A stretch of 12,626 nt of DNA from an uncultured Clostridia bacterium (GCA_944381295.1 CALWKP010000249.1:1-12626), one strand, 5' to 3'. Positions 1-6,927 are shown, counted from the first letter of the stretch. Notes: a model not told the origin generated them from the sequence alone. Made by a program: numbers and translations.

Positions 1-455
1 CGAAATATAATAAGACCCACCCCATACCGGACCTGACCGGAGATATCACGGAGGGACAGATCATTCTCTCTCGTGACCTGTATATGAAGGGAATTGCGCC
101 TCCAATCGACGTGCTTCCGTCGTTGAGCAGGTTGAAAAATAAGGGGATTGGTACGGGCAAGACCAGGGAGGACCACGCCGATACGATGAACCAGATTTTC
201 TCTGCTTATGCAAGAGGAAAAGAAGCGAAAGAACTTGCTGTTGTCCTTGGGGAATCTGCCCTTTCTGATATGGATAAGCTGTATGCAAAGTTTGCGGATG
301 CCTTTGAAAAAGAATATGTTTCCCAGGGGTATGAAGCTGACCGTAGTATCGAGCAAACCTTACAGATTGGTTGGGAACTGCTCTCCATCCTTCCCAGGAC
401 AGAATTAAAGAGGATCCATCCGGAATATATTGAGCAGTATATGCCGAAGCAGTAA
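1..455 (+). CDS. atpB: V-type ATP synthase subunit B, C-terminal part (5' end outside window)
   Basis: This is the last 150 residues of the non-catalytic nucleotide-binding B subunit of a V/A-type ATPase, part of the cytoplasmic A3B3 head that couples ATP to H+ or Na+ movement. The reading frame starts at base 3 and is open to the left edge. The visible family signature is THPIPDLTGDITEGQI, then PPIDVLPSLSRL and GIGTGKTREDH, then a helical C-terminal domain with GYEADRSIEQTLQIGWELL. The Arg in PSLSRL is the expected arginine finger that reaches the neighbouring A-subunit site (alignment from memory to Enterococcus hirae NtpB). Roughly two thirds of a normal ~460-residue protein lies upstream. 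It ends 12 nt before subunit D, the usual B-D order. Identification is firm; the coupling ion cannot be read from this subunit. Confidence 0.96.
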   Translation, partial: KYNKTHPIPDLTGDITEGQIILSRDLYMKGIAPPIDVLPSLSRLKNKGIGTGKTREDHADTMNQIFSAYARGKEAKELAVVLGESALSDMDKLYAKFADAFEKEYVSQGYEADRSIEQTLQIGWELLSILPRTELKRIHPEYIEQYMPKQ

Positions 456-467
456 GGAGGGGTCGCA

Positions 468-1100
468 ATGGCGAAAGTAAACCCGACCCGGATGGAACTG
501 TCGAAGGTCAAAAAAAGACTTAAGACAGCGGTGCGCGGGCATAAGCTGCTGAAAGATAAGCAGGACGAAATGGCACGACAGTTTATGATGTATATCCGCA
601 AAAACAGGGAATTGCGGCTGGAAGTCGAAAAAATTCTGGCAAAGGCAATGGGGGCGGTAGCACTTGCGGAAGCAGAAATGGGTGCAGGTGCGCTGGAAGA
701 AGCTTTGCTGGTACCAGCGGCGTCAGTGCCAGCGGAATTCGGCCTGGGAAGCATCATGAGTATGGATGTGCCGCAGATCACCCTGTCGGAAGGAAAAGCA
801 GGGAGCGGATTGCCTTATGGCCTTGCGTTTTCCTCGGAGAAGCTGGACCAGGCGGTGATCGATATGGGAGAACTCATGCCGAAGCTGCTGGAGTTGGCAC
901 AATGTGAGAAGATTTGTGATATGCTTGCGGATGAAATGGAGCGGACGCGTCGGCGTGTCAATGCGCTGGAATACGTCATGATTCCGGAAATGAAGAGTAC
1001 GATTAAGTATATTACGATGAAATTGGAAGATAATGAACGAGGAAACCTGACAAGATTGATGAAAGTCAAAGAAATGATGGCAGCAGAAACAAGTGCCTGA
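468..1100 (+). CDS. atpD: V-type ATP synthase subunit D
   Basis: This 210-residue protein is the central stalk (rotor) subunit D of a V/A-type ATPase, a long coiled coil that turns inside the A3B3 head and links it to the membrane ring. The N-terminal helix begins MAKVNPTRMELSKVKKRL. The middle contains the LPYGLAFSS segment (115-123) and LDQAVIDMGELMPKLLELAQ. The C-terminal helix carries the family hallmark TRRRVNALEYVMIPEM (160-175). Length is normal for the family. The ATG at 468 follows a strong AAGGAGG site (454-460) that begins inside the subunit B stop codon, so the two genes are tightly linked. A terminator follows directly, making this the last gene of the ATPase operon. Confidence 0.96.
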   Translation: MAKVNPTRMELSKVKKRLKTAVRGHKLLKDKQDEMARQFMMYIRKNRELRLEVEKILAKAMGAVALAEAEMGAGALEEALLVPAASVPAEFGLGSIMSMDVPQITLSEGKAGSGLPYGLAFSSEKLDQAVIDMGELMPKLLELAQCEKICDMLADEMERTRRRVNALEYVMIPEMKSTIKYITMKLEDNERGNLTRLMKVKEMMAAETSA

Positions 1101-1138
1101 GGAAATCGAGAAATCAGGCATTTGAGGAAGCCGGACAG

Positions 1139-1181
1139 GGGCTGTTGTAAAATGTAGGCATACTTTTGCAGCAGCCCTTTT
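1139..1181 (+). terminator. Rho-independent terminator of the V-ATPase operon
   Basis: Bases 1139-1152 (GGGCTGTTGTAAAA) pair with 1164-1177 (TTTTGCAGCAGCCC) as a 14-bp stem with two G-U pairs. The 11-nt loop may form three further pairs. The stem is followed by TTTT at 1178-1181 and a T-rich run. It lies 38 nt after the subunit D stop and only 39 nt before the flavodoxin start, so that gene needs read-through or an unseen promoter. Confidence 0.85.
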
Positions 1182-1208
1182 GTATGTTTGGAAATGAGTC
1201 GGCGAGAA

Positions 1209-1214
1209 AAGGAG
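1209..1214 (+). promoter_or_regulatory. Ribosome binding site that sets the flavodoxin start
   Basis: AAGGAG lies 6 nt upstream of the ATG at 1221. This favours that codon over the in-frame ATGs at 1188 and 1194, which have no comparable site and would add a charged tail (MEMSRREKEKV) before the first beta strand of the flavodoxin fold. Confidence 0.75.
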
Positions 1215-1220
1215 AAGGTT

Positions 1221-1754
1221 ATGGAAGCATTGGTGATCTTCGGGAGTCATTATGGGACGGCCAAGAGATATGCAGAAGAATTAGCACGGAAATTGGGTGC
1301 GGAAGCGGTAGATTACCGTAAAGTTGGGAACATTCCGAAAGATAAAGCGGTAGTGTATATCGGTTCTCTCTATGCCGGTGGTGTGGTGGGATTATCCAAA
1401 ACCATAAAGAAGCAAAATGCAGGGCATGTGGGGATGCTTGTGATTGCCACAGTCGGGTTGGCGGACCCGGAAAATGAAAATAACATCCAACATATCCGGG
1501 AATCTCTTAAGAAGCAGCTTCCTATCCCGGTGTATCAGGAAGCAAAGATTTTTCATTTGCGCGGCGGGATAGATTACAAAAGGATGAATATCAAACACAA
1601 GATCATGATGAAGGCTTTATATAGCCAATGCAAAAGAATGCCAGAAGGAAAGCAGGATGAAGAGACGAAATGTTTCCTGGAGACCTATGGCGGGACAGTC
1701 GATTATGTGGATTTTGATAAACTGGATAAGATTTGCCAAGTGTTGAAAGATTGA
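1221..1754 (+). CDS. Flavodoxin-domain protein (HemG-like, Flavodoxin_5 type)
   Basis: This 177-residue cytoplasmic protein has a flavodoxin fold expected to bind FMN. It opens with strand MEALVIFGSHYG followed by the phosphate-binding loop around residues 8-16 (GSHYGTAKR). Next come strand VVYIGSLYAGG (45-54) at the second flavin loop and strand MLVIATVGL (72-80). The segment FHLRGGIDYKRM (111-122), followed by a basic helix, resembles the HemG (menaquinone-linked protoporphyrinogen oxidase) branch more than classical electron-carrier flavodoxins. I chose ATG 1221 because of the AAGGAG site 6 nt upstream. It sits alone between the ATPase terminator and the ispD promoter, so context gives no partner. 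The fold is confident; a HemG reaction is only a family-level inference, and many clostridial members have no known substrate. Confidence 0.85.
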   Translation: MEALVIFGSHYGTAKRYAEELARKLGAEAVDYRKVGNIPKDKAVVYIGSLYAGGVVGLSKTIKKQNAGHVGMLVIATVGLADPENENNIQHIRESLKKQLPIPVYQEAKIFHLRGGIDYKRMNIKHKIMMKALYSQCKRMPEGKQDEETKCFLETYGGTVDYVDFDKLDKICQVLKD

Positions 1755-1854
1755 GACCAGTACAACGAAGATTTTTTGAAAACGATTAGAGAATGATAAG
1801 AAAGATTAAAATATGAACATTCTATAAATCTTGTATTGGTAACAGCATTGTAAG

Positions 1855-1884
1855 TTGAAACTATCCGGCTTTTGCGTATATAAT
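1855..1884 (+). promoter_or_regulatory. Sigma-70/SigA-type promoter for ispD operon
   Basis: The -35 box TTGAAA (1855-1860) and a perfect -10 box TATAAT (1879-1884) are separated by 18 bp. The expected transcription start is near 1891, giving a leader of about 60 nt before ispD. This is the closest consensus match in the window. The leader contains a small GGGG-AAAT-CCCC palindrome (1917-1928). Confidence 0.75.
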
Positions 1885-1953
1885 ACCGACAGTGGGCAAG
1901 CAGATTGCAGATGCCTGGGGAAATCCCCGAATGGTAAAGAAGGGAAGAGATTG

Positions 1954-2655
1954 ATGAAACGCTGTTGCAGTGCGGTGATCGTGGCCGCAGGAGAATCCGC
2001 CCGGATGGGAATGGGGACTTCGAAACAGTTTTTGCCCCTCATGGGAATTCCTGCCATTGCCCATACTTTGAAAGCTTTTGAAGTGGCGCCGCCAATCGAT
2101 CAGGTGGTGATCGTATGCCGGGAACAGGATGTCCCAGAGATGAAACGCTGTGTCAAAGAGTTTTGTTTTTCCAAGGTAAATGCGGTGGTGCCGGGAGGCG
2201 AAACCCGCCAGAAATCGGTCGCAGCCGGAGTCAAAGCGGCAGGAAATGCCGACTTTTTGGCTATTCATGATGGAGCCAGAGCGTTGATTACACCGTTGGA
2301 GATCATGAAGGTGATGGAAGACGCGTTTGTGTACGGTGCTTCTGCTTTGGCTGTCCCAGTGAAAGATACGGTAAAGGTTGTCGGGAAAGACGGCCTCATT
2401 ACTGCTACACCAGATCGTTCTACGCTTTGGGCGGTACAGACGCCGCAAGTGTTTTCCAGGGAAATCTATCAGGAAGCGATGGCTGCGGCAGAAAAAAGCG
2501 GTGCGGATTACACGGATGATTGTCAGATGGTAGAGAGGATTGGCCGTGCGGTACATATTTGTCAAGGGGCATATTCCAATATCAAGCTGACAACGAAGGA
2601 GGATCTTCCCACTGCGGAAGCAATCCTGAAAGCCAGGAAAGGGATGGGATTGTGA
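1954..2655 (+). CDS. ispD: 2-C-methyl-D-erythritol 4-phosphate cytidylyltransferase
   Basis: IspD joins MEP to CTP, giving CDP-methylerythritol and pyrophosphate, the third step of the non-mevalonate isoprenoid pathway in the cytoplasm. The 233 residues match the usual length. The nucleotide loop is VAAGESARMG (10-19) followed by SKQF, giving the catalytic Arg17 and Lys24. HDGAR (105-109) supplies the Mg-binding Asp106. VPVKDTVK (135-141) gives Thr139, TPDRSTLWAVQTPQVF contains Arg155, and SNIKLTTKEDL contains Lys211; these correspond to the E. coli active-site set. ATG 1954 follows an AAGGGAAG site. An upstream in-frame TTG at 1855 was rejected because it coincides with the promoter. It heads an operon with ispF, whose ATG overlaps its stop by one base. 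Confidence 0.95.
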   Translation: MKRCCSAVIVAAGESARMGMGTSKQFLPLMGIPAIAHTLKAFEVAPPIDQVVIVCREQDVPEMKRCVKEFCFSKVNAVVPGGETRQKSVAAGVKAAGNADFLAIHDGARALITPLEIMKVMEDAFVYGASALAVPVKDTVKVVGKDGLITATPDRSTLWAVQTPQVFSREIYQEAMAAAEKSGADYTDDCQMVERIGRAVHICQGAYSNIKLTTKEDLPTAEAILKARKGMGL

Positions 2656-3134
2656 TGCGGATTGGACATGGATATGATGTACATCGGCTGACAGAGGACA
2701 GAAAGTTGATATTAGGCGGGGTGGAAATCCCGTATAGCAAGGGATTATTGGGACATTCGGATGCGGATGTGTTGGCTCACGCAGTCAGCGACGCACTTTT
2801 GGGCGCGGCAGCGATGGGGGATATCGGGAAACTTTTTCCAGATCATGACCCGGCATACCTTGGAGCAGACAGTATGGAACTGTTGCGGCAGGTTGGAGAG
2901 CGCTTGCGGGAAAACGGATGGCAAGTGGGGAATCTTGATGCGACGGTCATTGCGCAAGCTCCCAAACTGGCACCGTTCATTGAGAAAATGCGGGTTAATT
3001 TGGCGTCAGCACTAGGGATAGAGGTTTCGGAAGTGAGCGTGAAAGCGACAACGGAAGAAGGATTAGGCTTTTCCGGACGAGGAGAAGGGATTGCCGCACA
3101 TGCCGTATGCCTGATTGAGAAAATGGGAATGTAG
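2655..3134 (+). CDS. ispF: 2-C-methyl-D-erythritol 2,4-cyclodiphosphate synthase
   Basis: IspF cyclises CDP-methylerythritol 2-phosphate to MEcPP and releases CMP. It is a homotrimer with Zn sites at the subunit interfaces. The 159-residue product begins MRIGHGYDVH, giving zinc ligands Asp8 and His10; the third, His42, lies in GHSDADVLAHAVSDALLG (33-50). FPD (61-63) and the C-terminal signature KATTEEGLGFSGRGEGIAAHA (130-150) are intact. The start ATG shares its A with the ispD stop (TGATG), so the two are probably translationally coupled. The intervening pathway enzyme IspE is not encoded here, which is normal. Nothing in the protein is unusual. Confidence 0.96.
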   Translation: MRIGHGYDVHRLTEDRKLILGGVEIPYSKGLLGHSDADVLAHAVSDALLGAAAMGDIGKLFPDHDPAYLGADSMELLRQVGERLRENGWQVGNLDATVIAQAPKLAPFIEKMRVNLASALGIEVSEVSVKATTEEGLGFSGRGEGIAAHAVCLIEKMGM

Positions 3135-3157
3135 ACAAAACGCTTGTTGCCAGCATA

Positions 3158-3175
3158 CTCTGTAATAAAACAGAG
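3158..3175 (+). promoter_or_regulatory. Small inverted repeat abutting the DUF3343 ribosome binding site
   Basis: CTCTGT (3158-3163) and ACAGAG (3170-3175) form a perfect 6-bp stem with an AATAAA loop in the 52-nt gap between ispF and the DUF3343 gene. The right arm runs into the ribosome binding site AGAGGTGAT (3174-3182). It has no T-tract, so it is not a terminator. It may modulate translation of the downstream pair or be chance. Confidence 0.3.
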
Positions 3176-3186
3176 AGGTGATGGTG

Positions 3187-3414
3187 ATGGGCAAGCCTAT
3201 CATTTTGCTCAGCTCGGTGACTTATGCCATGCGTGGCCGGGATTTACTGATGCGCTATGGTAAGAAAGCTTACGTAGAGCGAGTAGCGTCTAATGGAAAG
3301 ACAGGATGTGGTTATGGGCTTTATGTGCCAAAGGATGTCGATGAGGCAGAAAAGATTTTAAAAGAAAATGGGATCCGCGTTTTGGGGAGATCGGAAAGGG
3401 ATGGCAGGAAATGA
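3187..3414 (+). CDS. DUF3343 small protein, putative sulfur/selenium carrier
   Basis: This 75-residue protein resembles the DUF3343 (putative Se/S carrier-like) family: a hydrophobic first strand PIILLSSVTYAM, a helix, then a glycine-rich NGKTGCGYGL segment with a single cysteine (Cys41), and a C-terminal alpha/beta half with DVDEAEKILKENGI. The lone cysteine is the natural candidate for holding a persulfide or selenopersulfide. The family is small and its biochemistry poorly settled. I chose ATG 3187 because AGAGGTGAT (3174-3182) lies at good distance; GTG 3178 and ATG 3181 overlap that site. The gene overlaps the next by 4 nt (ATGA), tying it to a cysteine desulfurase-like enzyme, which supports a carrier role by inference. 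No selD or selenoprotein gene is visible here. Confidence 0.75.
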   Translation: MGKPIILLSSVTYAMRGRDLLMRYGKKAYVERVASNGKTGCGYGLYVPKDVDEAEKILKENGIRVLGRSERDGRK

Positions 3415-4553
3415 TCTATCTGGACAATTCAGCCACGACATTTCCCAAACCTTCGCGGACAGTGGCAGCGGTACAAACGGCATTCCGACGGTATGGTGCA
3501 AACCCGGGCAGGAGCGGGCATGCCATGTCGATGGCAGCAGAAGAAGAGATGTACCGATGCCGGAAAACAGCCGCTGAGTTTTTTGGAGCTCCGGGCCCAG
3601 AATGTGTAGCATTTACCCTAAATTGTACGCAGGCACTGAATATGGTGCTGAAAGGGAAACTTCATCCGGGAGACCATGTAGTGACATCATGTCTGGAGCA
3701 TAATGCGGTGATGCGGCCGCTGAAAGCTCTGGAAAGCCAAGGTGTTTCCTGGACAGCTGCACAAGTTGTTCCGCACGACAATGATGCGACATTGGATGCT
3801 TTTCGAAAAGCACTGCGCCCAAACACAAAATTAGTTGTCTGTACACATGCTTCCAATGTGTGGGGAATCCGACTGCCGATCGAAAGAATTGCTGCGTTAT
3901 GCGGGGAATATGGGGTTCCGGTTGCGGTTGATTGCGCACAAAGTGCAGGAATTTTGCCAATAGATATGGAGAAATATGGTTTTTCCTATCTTTGCATCGC
4001 AGGTCATAAAGGCTTATATGGACCGATGGGAACAGGAATGTTGATTGCCAGGGATGGAGAAGGATTGTCCACAATCCTGGAAGGGGGTACCGGCACGGGG
4101 TCGGCCTCCTTTGAACAGCCGGAGAGTATGCCGGACCGTATGGAAAGCGGGACGCCGAATGTTCCTGGAATCGCAGGATTGCGTGCAGGGATGCAATTTG
4201 TGACGTCAAAAGGAATCAACAGGATATTTCATCATGAGATGAATTTGATTCAACGACTTTATGGACGTTTGGAAAAAACACCAAACATTCTGTTATATAC
4301 ACAACGCCCGGATGATCAGTACGATGTACCGGTTTTATCTTTTAATGTAGAAGGAATGCCGAGCGAGACAGTCGGGAGGGCCCTGAACGAAAGAGGATTT
4401 GCTGTCCGTGCAGGACTGCATTGTGCGCCGGCAGCGCATATGTTTTATGGGACGATAGAGACCGGAGCTGTACGAGTGAGTCCATCGGTGTTCAGCAACA
4501 TGAACGAAATCGAGGGTTTTGTTTTGGCCTTAATGAAGATAATCAGGAAATAA
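3411..4553 (+). CDS. Class V aminotransferase, cysteine desulfurase family (EF2568-like)
   Basis: This 380-residue PLP enzyme resembles cysteine desulfurases and selenocysteine lyases, which take S or Se from (seleno)cysteine as a cysteine-bound persulfide. It begins MIYLDNSATTFPKP with a short N-terminus, typical of the clade named after Enterococcus faecalis EF2568. Visible PLP features are CLEHNA (His97 over the ring), VAVDCAQSAG (Asp174, Gln177) and AGHKGLYGPMGTG with Schiff-base Lys200. The likely sulfur-accepting Cys338 lies in RAGLHCAP, placed like the SufS active-site cysteine. FSNMNEIEGFVLAL closes the C-terminal domain. The start overlaps the DUF3343 stop (ATGA). No SufU, IscU or Suf scaffold gene is adjacent, arguing against a primary Fe-S role. 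The physiological acceptor is unknown; enzyme class confident, role inferred. Confidence 0.9.
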   Translation: MIYLDNSATTFPKPSRTVAAVQTAFRRYGANPGRSGHAMSMAAEEEMYRCRKTAAEFFGAPGPECVAFTLNCTQALNMVLKGKLHPGDHVVTSCLEHNAVMRPLKALESQGVSWTAAQVVPHDNDATLDAFRKALRPNTKLVVCTHASNVWGIRLPIERIAALCGEYGVPVAVDCAQSAGILPIDMEKYGFSYLCIAGHKGLYGPMGTGMLIARDGEGLSTILEGGTGTGSASFEQPESMPDRMESGTPNVPGIAGLRAGMQFVTSKGINRIFHHEMNLIQRLYGRLEKTPNILLYTQRPDDQYDVPVLSFNVEGMPSETVGRALNERGFAVRAGLHCAPAAHMFYGTIETGAVRVSPSVFSNMNEIEGFVLALMKIIRK

Positions 4554-4565
4554 GGAACAAAAACG

Positions 4566-4593
4566 TTGCATATCCTTTGAACTATGGTAAAAT
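4566..4593 (+). promoter_or_regulatory. Promoter for cdaA-cdaR with extended -10
   Basis: The -35 box TTGCAT (4566-4571) and -10 box TAAAAT (4588-4593) are 16 bp apart, and TGG (4585-4587) forms an extended -10 element. The start of transcription would be near 4600, leaving a leader of about 50 nt. No terminator separates it from the upstream aminotransferase gene, so cdaA may also receive read-through. Confidence 0.6.
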
Positions 4594-4652
4594 AAAAATA
4601 GCGGGATCCTTAAAGGAAAAGGAATGTGTATCGTTATTGGAGAGGAAAACGC

Positions 4653-5570
4653 ATGGATTGGTTAGTGAATGGATGGAACAGCATCATAGATTGGCTGCAA
4701 AGCGCCGGCGCGATTGTGCTGGAGCTTGTTTGGTCGTTTAAATTTACGGATGTACTGGATATTGTTATTGTTTCGTTTATTATTTATAGTGCAATCAAGC
4801 TGGTCAGGGAGACAAGAGCGGAACAGTTGGTCAAAGGATTGCTGATCATGCTGATCGCATGGCTTTTGTCGTCCTACTTACAGCTTTATATGATAAAAAG
4901 CTTTTTCAATTACTTTTTCCAGTTTGGTTTGTTGGCGTTTCTGGTGGTATTCCAGCCGGAAATCCGCCGTGCTTTGGAACAGATTGGCCGTTCCAGGATT
5001 ACCAGCGGGAAAGGTTGGTTTTCCATGGTTTCTTCAAAAGAAGCGGAATTGGAAAATCAACAGGTGATGAAATGCATCAACGCGGTAGTAGAGTCTTGTG
5101 CTTCTTTCCAAAAATCGAAAACAGGAGCTTTGATCGTGTTTGAAATGCAGACAAAGCTTGGCGATATCATTGATACCGGCACCGTAGTGAATGCGGAGCC
5201 ATCCGTTCCGATTATCGGCAACATTTTTTGGAACAAAGCGCCTTTGCACGATGGTGCGATGGTAATCCGGAATGGGATGGTTTATGCAGCAGGCTGTATC
5301 CTTCCGCTGACAAAGAGCGACAGTGTCAGTGTGGAACTTGGTACCCGTCATAGAGCAGCGATTGGAATGAGTGAGAATTCGGATGCAATCATTGTGGTGG
5401 TGTCGGAGGAAACGGGACAAATCTCGATTGCGGTAAAAGGGGTTCTTACCCGGAATTATACAAGGGAAACATTGCGAAGCGAACTGGAAAGCCTGGTGCT
5501 TCATGACACGGAAGCTGGCGAAAAACGCGTCGGGAAAATCCCTTCGATCATGAGGGGGAGAAAGCATTGA
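4653..5570 (+). CDS. cdaA: Diadenylate cyclase CdaA
   Basis: CdaA condenses two ATP into cyclic di-AMP, the Bacillota second messenger controlling potassium and osmolyte transport and cell-wall homeostasis. The 305-residue protein has three N-terminal membrane helices (about 35-50, 60-80 and 83-100), then FQPEIRRALEQIG leading into the cytoplasmic DAC domain. The catalytic motifs are intact: DGA in PLHDGAMVIRNG (Asp200-Ala202) and RHR in GTRHRAAIG (Arg232-Arg234). ATG 4653 follows GGAGAGG (4639-4645). An in-frame GTG at 4626 would only add a basic tail with a poorer site. The stop overlaps the TTG start of the YbbR-domain gene, its usual partner. A sensor-only or degenerate cyclase is unlikely since both motifs are complete. 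Confidence 0.96.
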   Translation: MDWLVNGWNSIIDWLQSAGAIVLELVWSFKFTDVLDIVIVSFIIYSAIKLVRETRAEQLVKGLLIMLIAWLLSSYLQLYMIKSFFNYFFQFGLLAFLVVFQPEIRRALEQIGRSRITSGKGWFSMVSSKEAELENQQVMKCINAVVESCASFQKSKTGALIVFEMQTKLGDIIDTGTVVNAEPSVPIIGNIFWNKAPLHDGAMVIRNGMVYAAGCILPLTKSDSVSVELGTRHRAAIGMSENSDAIIVVVSEETGQISIAVKGVLTRNYTRETLRSELESLVLHDTEAGEKRVGKIPSIMRGRKH

Positions 5571-6850
5571 AAAATCATAAAAAAATAAAGCTGTTTTCCT
5601 TTTTTTCACTGTTCTATAATGACCGTTTTGTCTTGATTTTCTCGATTTTTGTGTCGATCGTGCTGTGGTTTATTGTGGCGTCGATTAACACGGCAGATCG
5701 TCCCCGCGAAATCAATGATGTTCCGGTAACGGTCACTTTGTCGGAAAGCGCCCAGGAAAGTAACCTGAAGGTGTTCAGTCAAAGTGTGGAAACGGCAAAG
5801 GTATCCATTCGTGGGGATAGCGTGGCTGTTTACAGTATTGATCCATCCAATTTAAAAGTAGTCGCAGAAGGGGCTTCTTCGATCACACAGCCTACCAGCG
5901 TGTCTCTGCGGCTGAAAGCGGAACTTCCATCGCAGGTTATCGGCGATTATAGTATCGAGATCGAACCGAGTTCGGTGTTTGTAGATGTCGACTATTATAA
6001 GGAAGTGCCGTTTGAAATCAGCACAGAAAATATTATCTATAAGGCAAACAGCGCCTATCTTGTCAGCGAACCATCTTTATCGACAGATACGGTAACCATT
6101 TCTGGCCCGGAAAAAGAAATTGACAAGATTGCCAAAGTGACCGTAGACCATGAAATTAAAGGCGAATTGGCATCGACCCAGAATTTCACGGAAAGTTTAG
6201 TTTTGTATGATAAATATGGGGAGAAAATACCGACAGATAAGTTTACTCTGAGTACAGAAACTGTCGATGTTACGATTACGGTGTTAAGCCGTCAGTATTC
6301 TTCGTTGGAGGCGACATTTACTAATCAGCCGCCAGGAGTAGATGTGGAAGATATCGTGACAATTGATCCGGAAAGTATTCAGGTTGCCGGGCCAAATGAT
6401 ATTTTGTCTAATTTTACTTCCATTAGTTTGGAAGCGATTGACTTCTCAGAAATCAGTCCTACGAACAATACGTTCCGTTCATCGATCACGCTTCCAGCAG
6501 GATGCAGAAATATCAGTATGATTCATGAAGCGACGATTACGCTGGATATGTCTGGTTTCACGACGAAGCATATCACTCTGGAAAGTCCGAATTTTGAAAT
6601 CAGGAACCTGTCTGCCAATAAGACATCGGAGGTATATACCAAAACATTGGATGTTGTTCTGGTAGGACCGCCAAGCGTACTGGCAAATCTGAAAGAGGAA
6701 GATATTACAGCGGTGATCGATCTATCCGGAAAGGAATCCTTTACCGGACATATTGAATTACCTATTTCTATTGAAATCAGTTCCAGTGATAGCGTATGGG
6801 CTTATGGAAAGTACCAGGCGAGCGTGGAAATTGGAGAAAATACGAATTAA
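5567..6850 (+). CDS. cdaR: YbbR-domain membrane protein, CdaA regulator CdaR
   Basis: This 427-residue protein has a short basic cytoplasmic tail, one membrane helix (about 21-40, RFVLIFSIFVSIVLWFIVASI) and a long extracytoplasmic region of beta-rich repeats consistent with four YbbR domains (about 45-140, 142-235, 238-327 and 332-422). Repeated features are VPVTVTLS/VPFEIST-like strands and turn motifs such as VTISGPEKEIDKI, IQVAGPNDILSNF and VVLVGPPSVLANL. In B. subtilis and Listeria the homologue binds CdaA in the membrane and modulates its activity. The start is TTG at 5567, supported by GAGGGGGAG (5552-5560) 6 nt upstream and by the lack of a nearby ATG or GTG. It overlaps the cdaA stop by 4 nt. 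No glmM follows; a terminator does. Confidence 0.93.
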   Translation: MKNHKKIKLFSFFSLFYNDRFVLIFSIFVSIVLWFIVASINTADRPREINDVPVTVTLSESAQESNLKVFSQSVETAKVSIRGDSVAVYSIDPSNLKVVAEGASSITQPTSVSLRLKAELPSQVIGDYSIEIEPSSVFVDVDYYKEVPFEISTENIIYKANSAYLVSEPSLSTDTVTISGPEKEIDKIAKVTVDHEIKGELASTQNFTESLVLYDKYGEKIPTDKFTLSTETVDVTITVLSRQYSSLEATFTNQPPGVDVEDIVTIDPESIQVAGPNDILSNFTSISLEAIDFSEISPTNNTFRSSITLPAGCRNISMIHEATITLDMSGFTTKHITLESPNFEIRNLSANKTSEVYTKTLDVVLVGPPSVLANLKEEDITAVIDLSGKESFTGHIELPISIEISSSDSVWAYGKYQASVEIGENTN

Positions 6851-6875
6851 ACAAACGATAAAACAGAAGATACGG

Positions 6876-6913
6876 AAAAACCGGGCTGTCAGAGGAATGA
6901 CGGCCCGGTTTTT
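6876..6913 (+). terminator. Strong terminator after cdaR
   Basis: Bases 6876-6891 and 6898-6913 form a 16-bp stem, perfect apart from one G-U pair, around a GAGGAA loop. The core is ACCGGGC/GCCCGGT, flanked by A5 on the left and T5 on the right. It lies 25 nt after the cdaR stop and should efficiently separate the c-di-AMP unit from recJ. Because of its A and T flanks it could work in both directions. Confidence 0.92.
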
Positions 6914-6927
6914 GCTGTAAGAACCAG

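Noticed and set aside
206..781. Antisense frame over the V-ATPase subunit B/D junction
   Set aside because: Low-complexity Ser/Ala-rich translation opposite two conserved genes; no plausible start region.
1917..1928. GGGG-AAAT-CCCC palindrome in the ispD leader
   Set aside because: Only 4 bp of stem and no T-tract, too weak for a terminator or riboswitch; the leader is too short for a known riboswitch class.
1855..1953. N-terminal extension of IspD from TTG 1855
   Set aside because: The TTG is the -35 box of a strong promoter, and IspD normally begins just before the VIVAAGESARMG loop, as with ATG 1954.
1861..2565. Long antisense open frame of 234 codons across ispD
   Set aside because: It lies opposite a clearly conserved gene, its translation is rich in His, Arg and Phe without recognisable motifs, and it is a reverse-frame shadow.
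3132..3159. Possible weak promoter (TAGACA, 16 bp, CATACT) before the DUF3343 gene
   Set aside because: Poor -10 match, and the -35 overlaps the ispF stop; read-through from the ispD promoter explains expression.
3613..4209. Antisense frame of 198 codons within the aminotransferase gene
   Set aside because: Reverse-strand shadow of a conserved PLP enzyme, no family features.
4421..4741. Out-of-frame 106-codon frame bridging the aminotransferase end and cdaA start
   Set aside because: It overlaps both genes in another frame, crosses the cdaA promoter and has no protein-like features.
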